Source: Chrysogorgia sp. JL179-B06
Lineage: Eukaryota > Cnidaria > Anthozoa > Scleralcyonacea > Chrysogorgiidae
Direction of reading: 5' to 3'
Assembly: GCA_035772405.1 (NCBI GenBank)
Contig: JAYKKM010000175.1
Span: 617,501 to 681,500, forward strand
DNA length: 64,000 nt
Positions 1 through 8,628 of this stretch are shown piece by piece (the stretch's first letter is position 1; each line of letters begins with the position of its first letter). The notes beneath the pieces are model-generated. The model was not told the DNA's origin and made no database searches. It saw only the letters and a program-made list of their open reading frames with translations. The position numbers and the translations under genes are program-made.

Positions 1-1199
1 AAAGCACAAACGTGTCATCCCGAAATCTAAACCAAGATCTCAACTCAGGATACATATCCTTAGATTCTAGCACCTTCTTATCTATATGTTCCGCGACAAT
101 ATCGGCATAGGAACAGGAATTCTTAGGTCCCATAGCTGTACCATTTTTTTGCAACCAAAATTGTCCGCGAAAAGCCGAACAATTTCTCTTGAGACAGATT
201 TCTAAAGCCTCAATAATACATTCAACAGGTACATCAAACCTATCCGAAAATTCGACTAACTTACGACGTACTCTTTCTACTCCTGTTTCATTATCTATAG
301 ATGGGAACATGTTGACTATATCGAAACTAACCAACAAGTCCCCATCAACAACACCTATTTCATTAAGCTCATCAATTATTTCTAACATGTGTGAAGTATC
401 CCTAACACGGCTAGAAATAGACTCAACCACAACTTTACAGTATTTTTCAACGAAAAAAGACAAATTTTCCGTGGGAGTACCACAACCGGATGTAATAACT
501 CTAGCTGGGTTATTGGTTTTATGTGTTTCAATTAAGGGATAATTCACACCTGGATGAGCATTACTATTGTTGGTAATATATCTAATCCACTTATCTGACA
601 AACCCTGAGCTTTCCACTTATCGACCCAATCATTAATCTCTGCAACCGTTTCTAACGTGGGATCTTTATCCAAGACCTCAAAATCACCCCTGTCCATTTG
701 CTCTTTCACTTTACATTGATCTAAATCTTTATCCAAAAACACAAAATTATTTCCTTTGTCCTGTAGTCGAGTAACTAGATTACGTTCATCCACAGGTGTA
801 GCTCTGTATTTCTTCAATATACTTCTTTCATCTGATGGTAGATTATCCTTCACGTTTTTAAAAACGGATTTCTTGAATAAATCTTGTTCTACACGTTCCA
901 AAAATACTTCAATCGCTGGCACCCCAGCCAGTGGGGGATCCTTTGTCGATTTCTCATAGGGGGCATCCAAACAGCCCACTTCCCATGTCCTGCCAACATC
1001 CTGAGAGGAATGGAAAAACGATCGCCATCTCACTTTTCTTTTAAATGCTAACCAACCTTGTTGTAAATCATTCCAGTCCACGCTAACCGGTGTAGGAACA
1101 AACGAAGGACCCCGACTACCGCAAAGTTTGACCAACGCCTGATCGATAGATGTATCTGCGAGATTAATTGGTTGATGTTTTTGTGCTGCTTCAGTGATC
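1..1199 (-). pseudogene. Penelope-like reverse transcriptase, N-terminal part (copy A)
   Basis: One frame stays open on the minus strand from about 1199 to the window edge, with no in-frame ATG at its beginning; a stop codon lies directly before it. It encodes the region before the RT domain and the first RT motifs: SFDIVNMFPSID (motif A, Asp used for metal binding), then a TAMGPKNS stretch and FRDDTFVLW as the catalytic motif near position 30. The same sequence recurs in copies B and C below. Order and motifs fit a Penelope-like element (PLE), a retroelement class whose RT is followed by a GIY-YIG endonuclease. The catalytic box reads R-D-D rather than the commoner Y-x-D-D; the two Asp are kept. 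The gene leaves the window on the left, so its 3' half is not visible. Confidence 0.8.
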
Positions 1200-1658
1200 T
1201 ATGTTGTTGCCAAATTTACCCTCACACTTTCTGTCTGTAAAATTCCATCACGAATATATTCCGACGTCGCAGCCTCTCATTTATCTCACTGATCTTCTTG
1301 CTACGGTCTTCCAACTTCTGCAAAATCGAATCTGCTTCTCCTGGATATTCTCTTATCAAATCCTCAAAAACACTAGTCTCTTGCTGTCTCAAATATGGAA
1401 GTTTATGCTTGTAATGTCCTTTGAAAGCACTCATAAGCCTCATTGAACACTTTGTCAAAATCGATTTCACCTGGGACTGCAACGTGGCATAAGTTCAAAT
1501 CCTCTTGGAATGGTTTTATGAGTTTGGTAGTATGTAAGCAAAGAAATGTGATGTTCAAATCGGAGAGACTTTTCTCTGCATGAAAATAAACGATTAAAAA
1601 GTTGTCCAAAAATGTTGGCTTCAAGTCGCTGCATGGAGAACGGATTAAGTGATATTAA
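1200..1658 (-). other. 5' region of Penelope-like copy A
   Basis: This stretch lies between the 3' end of copy B (about 1659) and the open RT frame of copy A. It holds short minus-strand frames (1222-1482, 1403-1624) in different phases. The 1222-1482 frame is charged and helix-prone (LEDRSKKISEINERLRRR), which fits a coiled coil in the N-terminal part of the element's protein. Frames do not join cleanly, so this part is decayed. The head-to-tail contact of copies B and A is the tandem arrangement typical of PLEs. Confidence 0.5.
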
Positions 1659-1917
1659 GTAAACGACAAAGAGCAAAACCCGCCTCGGCCAATTCAACAT
1701 CTATAGATTACAAAATAATAGGCCACGACCCAAAACCAACTATAAACCAATTTAATAAATTTAATTTCGACTGCATGTGACAGCCTTCGTCAGAAAATGA
1801 AATACAATCTAAAGTTCCTTTATATATAAACATAAAATTGAATAAATTAAACTAACTAATAAATATGCGTAAATAGAACAAATGCCAACAATGGTATACT
1901 AAACAGTATAAAGAAAA

Positions 1918-2646
1918 CTATTGTTGTACAAAATCATGATCACAATTAAGACCTCCCCGATTGGTCAACAAAGCACCAATCCAAAAATTCTCGCATTCTC
2001 TAAGACTGTCATGCCTCTGATCAATCAACATAAATTTTAATGCCGAATGATCAACACCATGACAGTCCAAAAAGTGATTTACAGTACTGCAAGTTCTACG
2101 TTTATGCTTTATGTGCGATTTGTAATTTGCAAGTCGGCTCTTAAAATTGACAGTAGAACCTATCCCCTGCAAACCACAAGCCACACATTCTGCGAGATAT
2201 ACCACATTAGCCGAACTACATGAAAGGGATTTCCTGATCTTGTAAACTTTCCCAGTATTGGCTGAACGAAATGTGCTACCGGTAATAAGAAAGTTATTAC
2301 AGCAATCACAACGCTTAGCTGAACACTTATAACAGCCCAGCGCATCTTGATTATTGTTGTTCTTATACGGATTAGAAGGTGCTAAAAGCTCTTTTAAATT
2401 AGCATTCCGTTTATACGTAAACCGAATCCCCTTTTCAGGTAAAATAGACTTGGCCCGTGTGTCACCATCAATAATAGATCGATGTTTCTTAAAAATGTTT
2501 TTGAATATCAGGCGCTCTGGGATTATATTTAACACTAACCACGCAATACCCACCCTCGACCTTCTTTCTACTCTTTCGAGCATCTTCCCGAGTCTTATCT
2601 GCAACTTCCCTAAACTTCTCTTTGACATGTGTTTCATCATGGCCAC
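1918..2646 (-). pseudogene. GIY-YIG endonuclease domain of Penelope-like element (copy B)
   Basis: A 242-codon open frame. Its first part overlaps the RT thumb region; then comes a Cys cluster (CYKCSAKRCDCC), and then the GIY-YIG-like core: VVYLAECVACGLQGIGST followed by the arginine-rich RLANYKSHIKHKRRTC. In GIY-YIG nucleases the two motif tyrosines and the later Arg are catalytic; here the first motif is V-V-Y-L and the second reads G-I-G in place of Y-I-G. The domain is family-typical of PLEs, where it nicks target DNA. The frame ends with FVQQ and a stop at 1918. Confidence 0.75.
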
Positions 2647-3250
2647 ACTCGATTAAATAACTAATATATTCCTTACTCTTAACCTTAAAATCATCCTCAT
2701 TAGAACATATCCTAAGTAATCTCAAAGCTACACCCTTGGCAATACCACGTATTTGCGAACCAGGATGACACGAATTTGCATTAAGATATATATGTGTGTC
2801 AGTAGGCTTACTATACACCGATGTTTTCAAACAATTATTAGATATGGAAATAGAAAGATCCAAAAAATGCAAAGAACTACCCCAACATCCATTGTAAATT
2901 GTAAATAAGAATCAAATGAATTCAAAGTACTAAAAAATTCATTAAGCCGCAACACTGTACCACGCCAAAGCACAAACGTGTCATCCCGAAATCTAAACCA
3001 AGATCTCAACTCAGGATACATATCCTTAGATTCTAGCACCTTCTTATCTATATGTTCCGCGACAATATCGGCATAGGAACAGGAATTCTTAGATCCCATA
3101 TAGCTGTACATTTTTTTGCAACCAAAATTGTCCGCGAAAAGCCGAACAATTTCTCTTGAGACAGATTTCTAAAGCCTCAATAATACATTCAACAGGTACA
3201 TCAAACCTATCCGAAAATTCGACTAACTTACGACGTACTCTTTCTACTCC
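2489..3250 (-). pseudogene. Penelope-like RT, C-terminal half (copy B)
   Basis: Two overlapping minus-strand frames (2827-3111 and 2489-2872) encode the RT region after motif A: the NSCSYADIVAEHIDKK stretch, the FRFRDDTFVLW catalytic motif and the thumb region with KPTDTHIYLNANSCHPGS. The frame break near 2830-2880 shows that the copy is disrupted: compared with copy C, bases are missing around 2880. A small change at the MGSKNS site also differs from MGPKNS in copies A and C. It would not give a functional RT. Confidence 0.75.
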
Positions 3251-3264
3251 TGTTTCTTGGGGAC

Positions 3265-4080
3265 TTGTTGGTTAGTTTCGATATAGTCAACATGTTCCCA
3301 TCTATAGATAATGAAACAGGAGTAGAAAGAGTACGTCGTAAGTTAGTCGAATTTTCGGATAGGTTTGATGTACCTGTTGAATGTATTATTGAGGCTTTAG
3401 AAATCTGTCTCAAGAGAAATTGTTCGGCTTTTCGCGGACAATTTTGGTTGCAAAAAAATGGTACAGCTATGGGACCTAAGAATTCCTGTTCCTATGCCGA
3501 TATTGTCGCGGAACATATAGATAAGAAGGTGCTAGAATCTAAGGATATGTATCCTGAGTTGAGATCTTGGTTTAGATTTCGGGATGACACGTTTGTGCTT
3601 TGGCGTGGTACAGTGTTGCGGCTTAATGAATTTTTTAGTACTTTGAATTCATTTGATTCTTATTTACAATTTACAATGGATGTTGGGGGTAGTTCTTTGC
3701 ATTTTTTGGATCTTTCTATTTCCATATCTAATAATTGTTTGAAAACATCGGTGTATAGTAAGCCTACTGACCCACATATATATCTTAATGCAAATTCGTG
3801 TCATCCTGGTTCGCAAATACGTGGTATTGCCAAGGGTGTAGCTTTGAGATTACGTAGGATATGTTCTAATGAGGATGATTTTAAGGTTAAGAGTAAGGAA
3901 TATATTAGTTATTTAATCGAGTGTGGCCATGATGCAACACATGTCAAAGAGAAGTTTAGGGAAGTTGCAGATAAGACTCTGGAAGATGCTCGAAAGAGTA
4001 GAAAGAAGGTCGAGGGTGGGTATTGCGTGGTTAGTGTTAAATATAATCCCAGAGCGCCTGATATTCCAAAAAAAATTTAA
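3265..4080 (+). pseudogene. Penelope-like RT (copy C)
   Basis: A 271-codon frame that begins at motif A (LVSFDIVNMFPSID) and contains FRFRDDTFVLW (about residue 108) and the thumb region with KPTDPHIYLNANSCH. The N-terminal third of the protein is missing, because copies B and C meet head-to-head at this point. The frame ends early at an AAAAAAAA run near 4069, while the downstream endonuclease lies in another frame; copy B does not show the same break, so this is a copy-specific lesion. Confidence 0.75.
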
Positions 4081-4532
4081 GAAACATCGATCTATTATTG
4101 ATGGTGACACACGGGCCAAGTCTATTTTACCTGAAAAGGCGATTCGGTTTACGTACAAACGGAATGCTAATTTAAAAGAGCTTTTAGCACCTTCTAATCC
4201 GTATAAGAACACCAATAATCAAGATGCGCTGGGCTGTTATAAGTGTTCAGCTAAGCGTTGTGATTGCTGTAATAACTTTCTTATTACCGGTAGCACTTTT
4301 CGTTCAGCCAATACTGGGAAAGTTTACAAGATCAGGAAATCCCTTTCATGTAGTTCGGCTAATGTGGTATATCTCGCAGAATGTGTGGCTTGTGGTTTGC
4401 AGGGGATAGGTTCTACTGTCAATTTTAAGAGCCGACTTGCAAATTACAAATCGCACATAAAGCATAAACGTAGAACTTGCAGTACTGTAAATCACTTTTT
4501 GGACTGTCATGGTGTTGATCATTCGGCATTAA
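4081..4532 (+). pseudogene. GIY-YIG endonuclease of Penelope-like copy C, split by insertion
   Basis: Continuation of the plus-strand frame that is open from 3923. It carries the CYKCSAKRCDCC cluster and the VVYLAECVACGLQGIGST core seen in copy B. The coding sequence stops matching at the TTAA at 4529-4532, where a 1.95-kb foreign segment begins. The missing last 40 or so codons are found at 6485-6606. A 3-nt difference (extra ATG-like triplet near 6512) separates it from copy B. Confidence 0.7.
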
Positions 4533-6480
4533 CAACGTCACGTTCGTCCAGTAACGATGGAGCTCGACCTAGTTACACCTTATGCTTAGTATGTATGTAT
4601 TATATACATTATATATATATACTCTTTTTGGAGGGTCGTAGCGTCCTTGAGAGGTATCGTTGCAATACCCATGCCTGGCGAATGACGTCACCAGGGCAGA
4701 GTAAGATCCTGGGTACGAAGTAGTTCGGTCCCAGACTTGCATCCTATCCAGGCCTAGTAATCTACTACGCGCGACTAAGCGGTGTAGTGATGTGGCCACG
4801 TAGCCGAGAACCCTCTGCCATGCGTAGGACACTACAAATCACACACCATGGTGGAGAAATTAACTACTAACTAACTAACGAAACACTTACCTAATGACGG
4901 TGACAAACCTGATATCCGATATCCACATTATGGATCCACAAGAAATGGGTAAGCTGCTCTATAACCCCTGGTTCGTGTGAGCGCAGTGCGTCCTAGAACA
5001 AGACTAAATAGACGTTTTGAGTTTATGCATGCAGCGCCCTGACGCCTTTTCACGCCTGAACGAGATACTGCACATGCTACCATGAGGCCAACCGTGCCTG
5101 AGTAGTAACGAGACGAATTAACGATATCGAGTTTACTCACGAGAAGACAGGCATCGCGGAACGTCGCGACAAATAAACAAAAGATGTCTCCGATATGTGA
5201 GAAACCCTTAACGCAAAGAGTTCGTCGAGGGGGGAGTCGTGGGCTTCCGCACGCGGAACGGAAGGCAAATGGTGCTCTAACATCTACGAACTGTAGGAGG
5301 GTGAGGAGTCGCGTAGCCCGCTTCACACTGAGGTGTTACTGACGAGAGCTCTCCTACGGGGAGAGACACGTATCACGGCTTCGACCGTTGCAGGTAGACA
5401 ATGGGGGTAACGACAAGAGCTCTCCTGCGAAGAGAGATACGCCGGTACGGTTCCTCCTATACTGATCGAAACAAACGGTGTCTCGGGAGGGGAGGAGGGG
5501 GATTTCTGACAAGAACTCTCTTACGGGAACAGACAAGTATCGCGGGGGTAATTACAAGAATTCACAGTACGCTATACGGCTCCGACCGTAACTGAACGAG
5601 GCAAACGGTGCCTTACGGGGCGTGGATTCCTGACAAGGGTTCTCCAACGTGGAGATATCGTAACCCGTTGTCGAACGCGATCGTATATTGCGTATAATAA
5701 CTAGACACCCGCGTCTAGGTCATGGACAGACTGCTCATAACACTCGAAGAGCACCGATCATGCCGGGTAAGAAAAACGTATTGGAGAGACCTAAACTCTG
5801 ATAACCAATAACTGTCGTCAGCTATACGGTAAACGTTAACTATCACCTGGCAAGCCAGGGAAAGCAAGACACCCGCGTCTGTGCTTGACGATGCAAAAAA
5901 TGGTCATAACACTCGATGACCAACACACAAGCCCGAGTACGCAACAACGTACGGGGACACAATAAACGCACGTTAAACTATATATGCTACGGGTTAACTA
6001 TGATAACGGTTAACTATCACCTGGCAAGCCAGGGAAAGCAAGACACCCGCGTCTGTGCTTGACGATGCAAAAAATGGTCATAACACTCGATAAACAACAC
6101 ACAAGCCCGAGTACGCAACAACGTACGGGGGGACACAATAAACGTTGATAACAATTAACGAATAAGCTATATGGTACACGTTAAACTATATATGCTACGG
6201 GTTGACTATGATAACGGATAACAATGCAAAACCCGAAGAAGTCCCGCAACGTTCTCCCTATTAAGGGATGGGTGGGCGGGAAAGGAGTTCCGACAACGTG
6301 TAACGTGTACTGTAGAATAATAACTTGCCTCAAGCGACCTCGAGGTGTCTCGAGCTTTCGTATATTAATTAGGTATGTGTTTGTATGATTGGTTAATCAC
6401 CGATGGGATTATATTCCAGGCCCCTGTCCCAATAACCACAACTCCGTTCGTTCTTAATATCATTTATTTCATAAATCCAA
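4533..6480 (+). mobile_element. TTAA-flanked insertion without recognised gene
   Basis: Comparison of copies B and C of the Penelope-like element gives exact boundaries: copy B reads straight through GGCATTAAAATTTATG, while in copy C this TTAA occurs on both sides (4529-4532 and 6481-6484). A TTAA target duplication is typical of piggyBac-type elements, but I see no matching terminal inverted repeats, and no long coding frame. The segment is more GC-rich than its surroundings and has internal tandem repeats. Strand is arbitrary. It may be a non-autonomous DNA element of a type I cannot name. Confidence 0.6.
5841..6180. repeat. 174-bp tandem repeat, two copies
   Basis: The segment starting TATCACCTGGCAAGCCAGGG at 5841 recurs at 6015, a period of 174 bp. 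Both copies contain the ACACCCGCGTCTGTGCTTGA and CAACAACGTACGGGG blocks. It lies within the TTAA-flanked insertion. A shorter related CACCCGCGTCTAGGTC block occurs near 5706. Confidence 0.75.
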
Positions 6481-6859
6481 TTAAAATTTATGTTGATTGA
6501 TCAGAGGCATGACATGAGTCTTAGAGAATGCGAGAATTTTTGGATTGGTGCTTTGTTGACCAATCGGGGAGGTCTTAATTGTGATCATGATTTTGTACAA
6601 CAATAGTTTTCTTTATACTGTTTAGTATACCATTGTTGGCATTTGTTCTATTTACGCATATTTATTAGTTAGTTTAATTTATTCAATTTTATGTTTATAT
6701 ATAAAGGAACTTTAGATTGTATTTCATTTTCTGACGAAGGCTGTCACATGCAGTCGAAAATTTATTAAATTGGTTTATAGTTGGTTTTGGGTCGTGGCCT
6801 ATTATTTTGTAATCTATAGATGTTGAATTGGCCGAGGCGGGTTTTGCTCTTTGTCGTTT

Positions 6860-6863
<4 letters not shown>

Positions 6864-6939
<76 letters not shown>
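6864..6939. repeat. (TA)n microsatellite
   Basis: Uninterrupted TA dinucleotides between the 3' end of Penelope-like copy C and the tRNA-like array. Another, longer TA tract borders the same array on the far side of the Polinton (27347-27684). Confidence 0.95.
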
Positions 6940-6941
<2 letters not shown>

Positions 6942-7036
6942 TACTAAGGATTTATGGTGAAGGAAAATTTCGAGTGTGGAAATATATACATTTTAAGACC
7001 TAACCGGGACCAGTTGCGAAAAATGCAACTTAGCGG

Positions 7037-7108
7037 CCTTCCGGTCAGGAATTGAACCCGCGACCCTGCGATGCTAGTGCAGTGCTCTGACCACTGAGCT
7101 ACGGAAGC
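7037..7108 (-). tRNA. tRNA-Ala(AGC)-like sequence, unit 1
   Basis: 72 nt that fold as a tRNA: acceptor stem from GCTTCCG with one mismatched end pair, D arm GCTC..GAGC, anticodon loop CTAGCAT giving AGC (Ala), T arm around GGTTCAATTCC. The A- and B-box-like sequences are intact. Stem mismatches (A-C closing the anticodon stem, G-G at the first acceptor pair) and its presence in a repeated unit suggest a tRNA-derived repeat rather than a working tRNA gene. Confidence 0.55.
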
Positions 7109-7312
7109 CGTTGCCGAGAGCCTAGTCACGAGTCCTGTATATAACGGTGGTAATGCCGGGATAAGATTCTGGTATATTATAGTTAATATTGGGCATTTCA
7201 CTCGATTGAACAACAGGTACTAAGGATTTATGGTAAAGGAAAATTTCGAGTGTGGAAATATATACATTTTAAGACCTAACCGGGACCAGTTGCGAAAAAT
7301 GCAACTTAGCGG

Positions 7313-7384
7313 CCTTCCGGTCAGGAATTGAACCCGCGACCCTGCGATGCTAGTGCAGTGCTCTGACCACTGAGCTACGGAAGC
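7313..7384 (-). tRNA. tRNA-Ala(AGC)-like sequence, unit 2
   Basis: Identical layout to unit 1, exactly 276 bp further on, with the same AGC anticodon loop and the same stem mismatches. Part of the tandem repeat, so probably a repeat-borne pseudo-tRNA. Confidence 0.55.
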
Positions 7385-7610
7385 CGTTGCCGAGAGCCTA
7401 GTCACGAGTCCTGTATATAACGGCGGTAATGCCGGGATAAGATTCTGGTATATTATAGTTAATATTGGGCATTTCACTCGATTCACCATAAATCCTTAGT
7501 ACCTGTTGTTCAATCGAGTGAAATGCCCAATATTAACTATAATATACCAGAATCTTATCCCGCCATTACCACCGTTATATACAGGACTCGTGACTAGGCT
7601 CTCGGCAACG

Positions 7611-7682
7611 GCTTCCGTAGCTCAGTGGTCAGAGCACTGCACTAGCATCGCAGGGTCGCGGGTTCAATTCCTGACCGGAAGG
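7611..7682 (+). tRNA. tRNA-Ala(AGC)-like sequence, unit 3
   Basis: Plus-strand copy of the same 72-nt tRNA-like sequence (starts GCTTCCGTAGCTCAG, anticodon loop CTAGCAT). It lies just after the orientation switch of the array. Confidence 0.55.
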
Positions 7683-7886
7683 CCGCTAAGTTGCATTTTT
7701 CGCAACTGGTCCCGGTTAGGTCTTAAAATGTATATATTTCCACACTCGAAATTTTCCTTCACCATAAATCCTTAGTACCTGTTGTTCAATCGAGTGAAAT
7801 GCCCAATATTAACTATAATATACCAGAATCTTATCCCGGCATTACCACCGTTATATACAGGACTCGTGACTAGGCTCTCGGCAACG

Positions 7887-7958
7887 GCTTCCGTAGCTCA
7901 GTGGTCAGAGCACTGCACTAGCATCGCAGGGTCGCGGGTTCAATTCCTGACCGGAAGG
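7887..7958 (+). tRNA. tRNA-Ala(AGC)-like sequence, unit 4 (next to Polinton)
   Basis: Plus-strand copy of the same sequence. The Polinton inserted 60 bp downstream of its 3' end, so this is the unit that served as the insertion target. Confidence 0.55.
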
Positions 7959-8012
7959 CCGCTAAGTTGCATTTTTCGCAACTGGTCCCGGTTAGGTCTT
8001 AAAATGTATATA

Positions 8013-8018
8013 TTTCCA
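8013..8018. repeat. Left target-site duplication TTTCCA
   Basis: TTTCCA precedes the element and recurs directly after its right end (27271-27276). The uninterrupted unit 3 has a single TTTCCA at the same place (near 7737), followed by CACTCG as on the right flank. A 6-bp duplication is the known signature of Polinton integrases. Confidence 0.95.
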
Positions 8019-8187
8019 AGTAGTATAGTAAGTAGGGCTGCGAGCCCAATCGACTTCAAACGTGAATATAAACACCAAAACATCACCAAATTTTACCAAA
8101 TCGCGATTCGACAAATTTGGTGATGTTTTGGTGTTTATATTCACGTTTGAAGTCGAATAAGCTCGCAGCCCTACTTACTATACTACT
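8019..8187. other. Terminal 169-bp palindrome (hairpin) of left TIR
   Basis: The outermost 169 bp are themselves an inverted repeat: AGTAGTATAGTAAGTAGGGC at the tip pairs with the complementary sequence ending at 8187, with a short central loop around the TCGCGA sequence (8097). One asymmetric bubble (CCCAAT opposite TAAG) breaks the stem and has the same orientation in both TIRs. The structure could fold into a terminal hairpin and so serve replication or end protection. Confidence 0.85.
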
Positions 8188-8477
8188 ACAGCGATCGTTA
8201 GTCAATCTAGACACCCTTCGCACGTTTTCTACTAAATTGATGTCAAACACATGCGAGATTAGCGAAACAATACCAAATTTATACTAAATAGCGACTCTCG
8301 CTAAATTTGACACCATTTCAGCCATATTTAAAAAATAGAGAGCGTCGTTTCAAAATTCTCACAAATTACATTTAGGAAAAAATAGAAAGTGTCATTTCAA
8401 CATTTTCGCGTGTTAAAAAAATAAAATGTGGTACGAGCTCACTCCCACATATTAAAAAATAGAGAGTGTCATTTCAA
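8019..8477 (+). repeat. Left terminal inverted repeat of Polinton
   Basis: 459 bp repeated in inverted orientation at 26812-27270. I count about four substitutions: one in the terminal hairpin loop and three near the inner end. Homology stops after ATTTCAA at 8477. The inner part contains reiterated AAAATAGA(A/G)AGTGTC-type blocks. Confidence 0.95.
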
Positions 8478-8628
8478 CCGACGCGTTCTGCTGTTGTCTC
8501 AATTCACGCGCGAAAAAAAACCACTAGATTTTGACTCTAGTGGTGATGTTTATCCAAATGGATAGCGAAATGGTGCTCTTTTGATTGGTTAACAACATTG
8601 ACTAACAAATAGCCAATCGTTTTGCGAG
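8478..8628. other. Left subterminal region with polB 3' flank
   Basis: 151 bp between the TIR and the polB stop codon. It holds the CCACTAGA hairpin (listed separately) and two ATCCAAATGG-type and GGTGCTCTTTTGATTGGTT blocks that are also found, partly duplicated, beside the second Polinton at 55700-55850. No gene is seen. Confidence 0.7.
8521..8543. terminator. Conserved stem-loop downstream of polB
   Basis: Perfect 8-bp stem CCACTAGA / TCTAGTGG with a 7-nt loop (TTTTGAC), about 85 nt beyond the polB stop. The second Polinton (55672-55694) keeps the stem exactly but has another loop (TTTCGAT). Conservation of the stem with loop change suggests function, perhaps in transcript 3'-end formation. 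The role is inferred. Confidence 0.45.

Larger units (their letters stand above)
1659..3257 (-). mobile_element. Penelope-like element, copy B (5'-truncated)
   Basis: Minus-strand copy with the C-terminal half of the RT, the GIY-YIG endonuclease and a 3' untranslated tail. The tail (1659-1917) matches the end of copy C at 6600-6860 in inverted orientation, including the shared end near 1659. Its 5' end is truncated at about 3257, where it meets copy C head-to-head: both sides share the sequence around GAAACAGGAGTAGAAAG in opposite orientation. Tandem and inverted partial copies are characteristic of PLE insertions. Confidence 0.75.
3258..6860 (+). mobile_element. Penelope-like element, copy C (interrupted)
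   Basis: Plus-strand copy, inverted relative to copies A and B. It starts inside the RT (about 3258), runs through RT and most of the GIY-YIG domain, is split at 4533-6480 by a TTAA-flanked insertion, and resumes at 6485 with the last codons of the endonuclease and the same 3' tail as copy B. It ends at about 6860 next to a (TA)n tract. A frame change at the A-rich run near 4070 separates RT and endonuclease frames relative to copy B. Confidence 0.75.
6940..8018. repeat. Array of 276-bp tRNA-Ala-like units, two minus then two plus
   Basis: Four near-identical units. The first two (6940-7215, 7216-7490) lie head-to-tail on the minus strand with a 276-bp period; the next two (7491-7780 and 7781-8018) lie on the plus strand. 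The orientation switch is at about 7490. The fourth unit is cut by the Polinton at 8018 and resumes at 27271. Each unit contains a 72-nt tRNA-like sequence. The 89-codon open frames in each unit are translations of these repeats, not genes. Confidence 0.9.

Noticed and set aside
189..959. Plus-strand frames at 189-542 and 756-959 as host genes
   Set aside because: They are antisense to the open Penelope-like RT frame on the minus strand.
6944..8123. Four open frames of about 89-113 codons with nearly identical protein
   Set aside because: They are translations of the tRNA-Ala-like repeat unit and its flanks; the tRNA fold explains the conserved sequence.
8019..8187. Terminal palindrome as a microRNA precursor
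   Set aside because: It occurs at both ends of the element, exactly within the TIRs and at the integration boundary, so a role at the DNA ends is the simpler reading.
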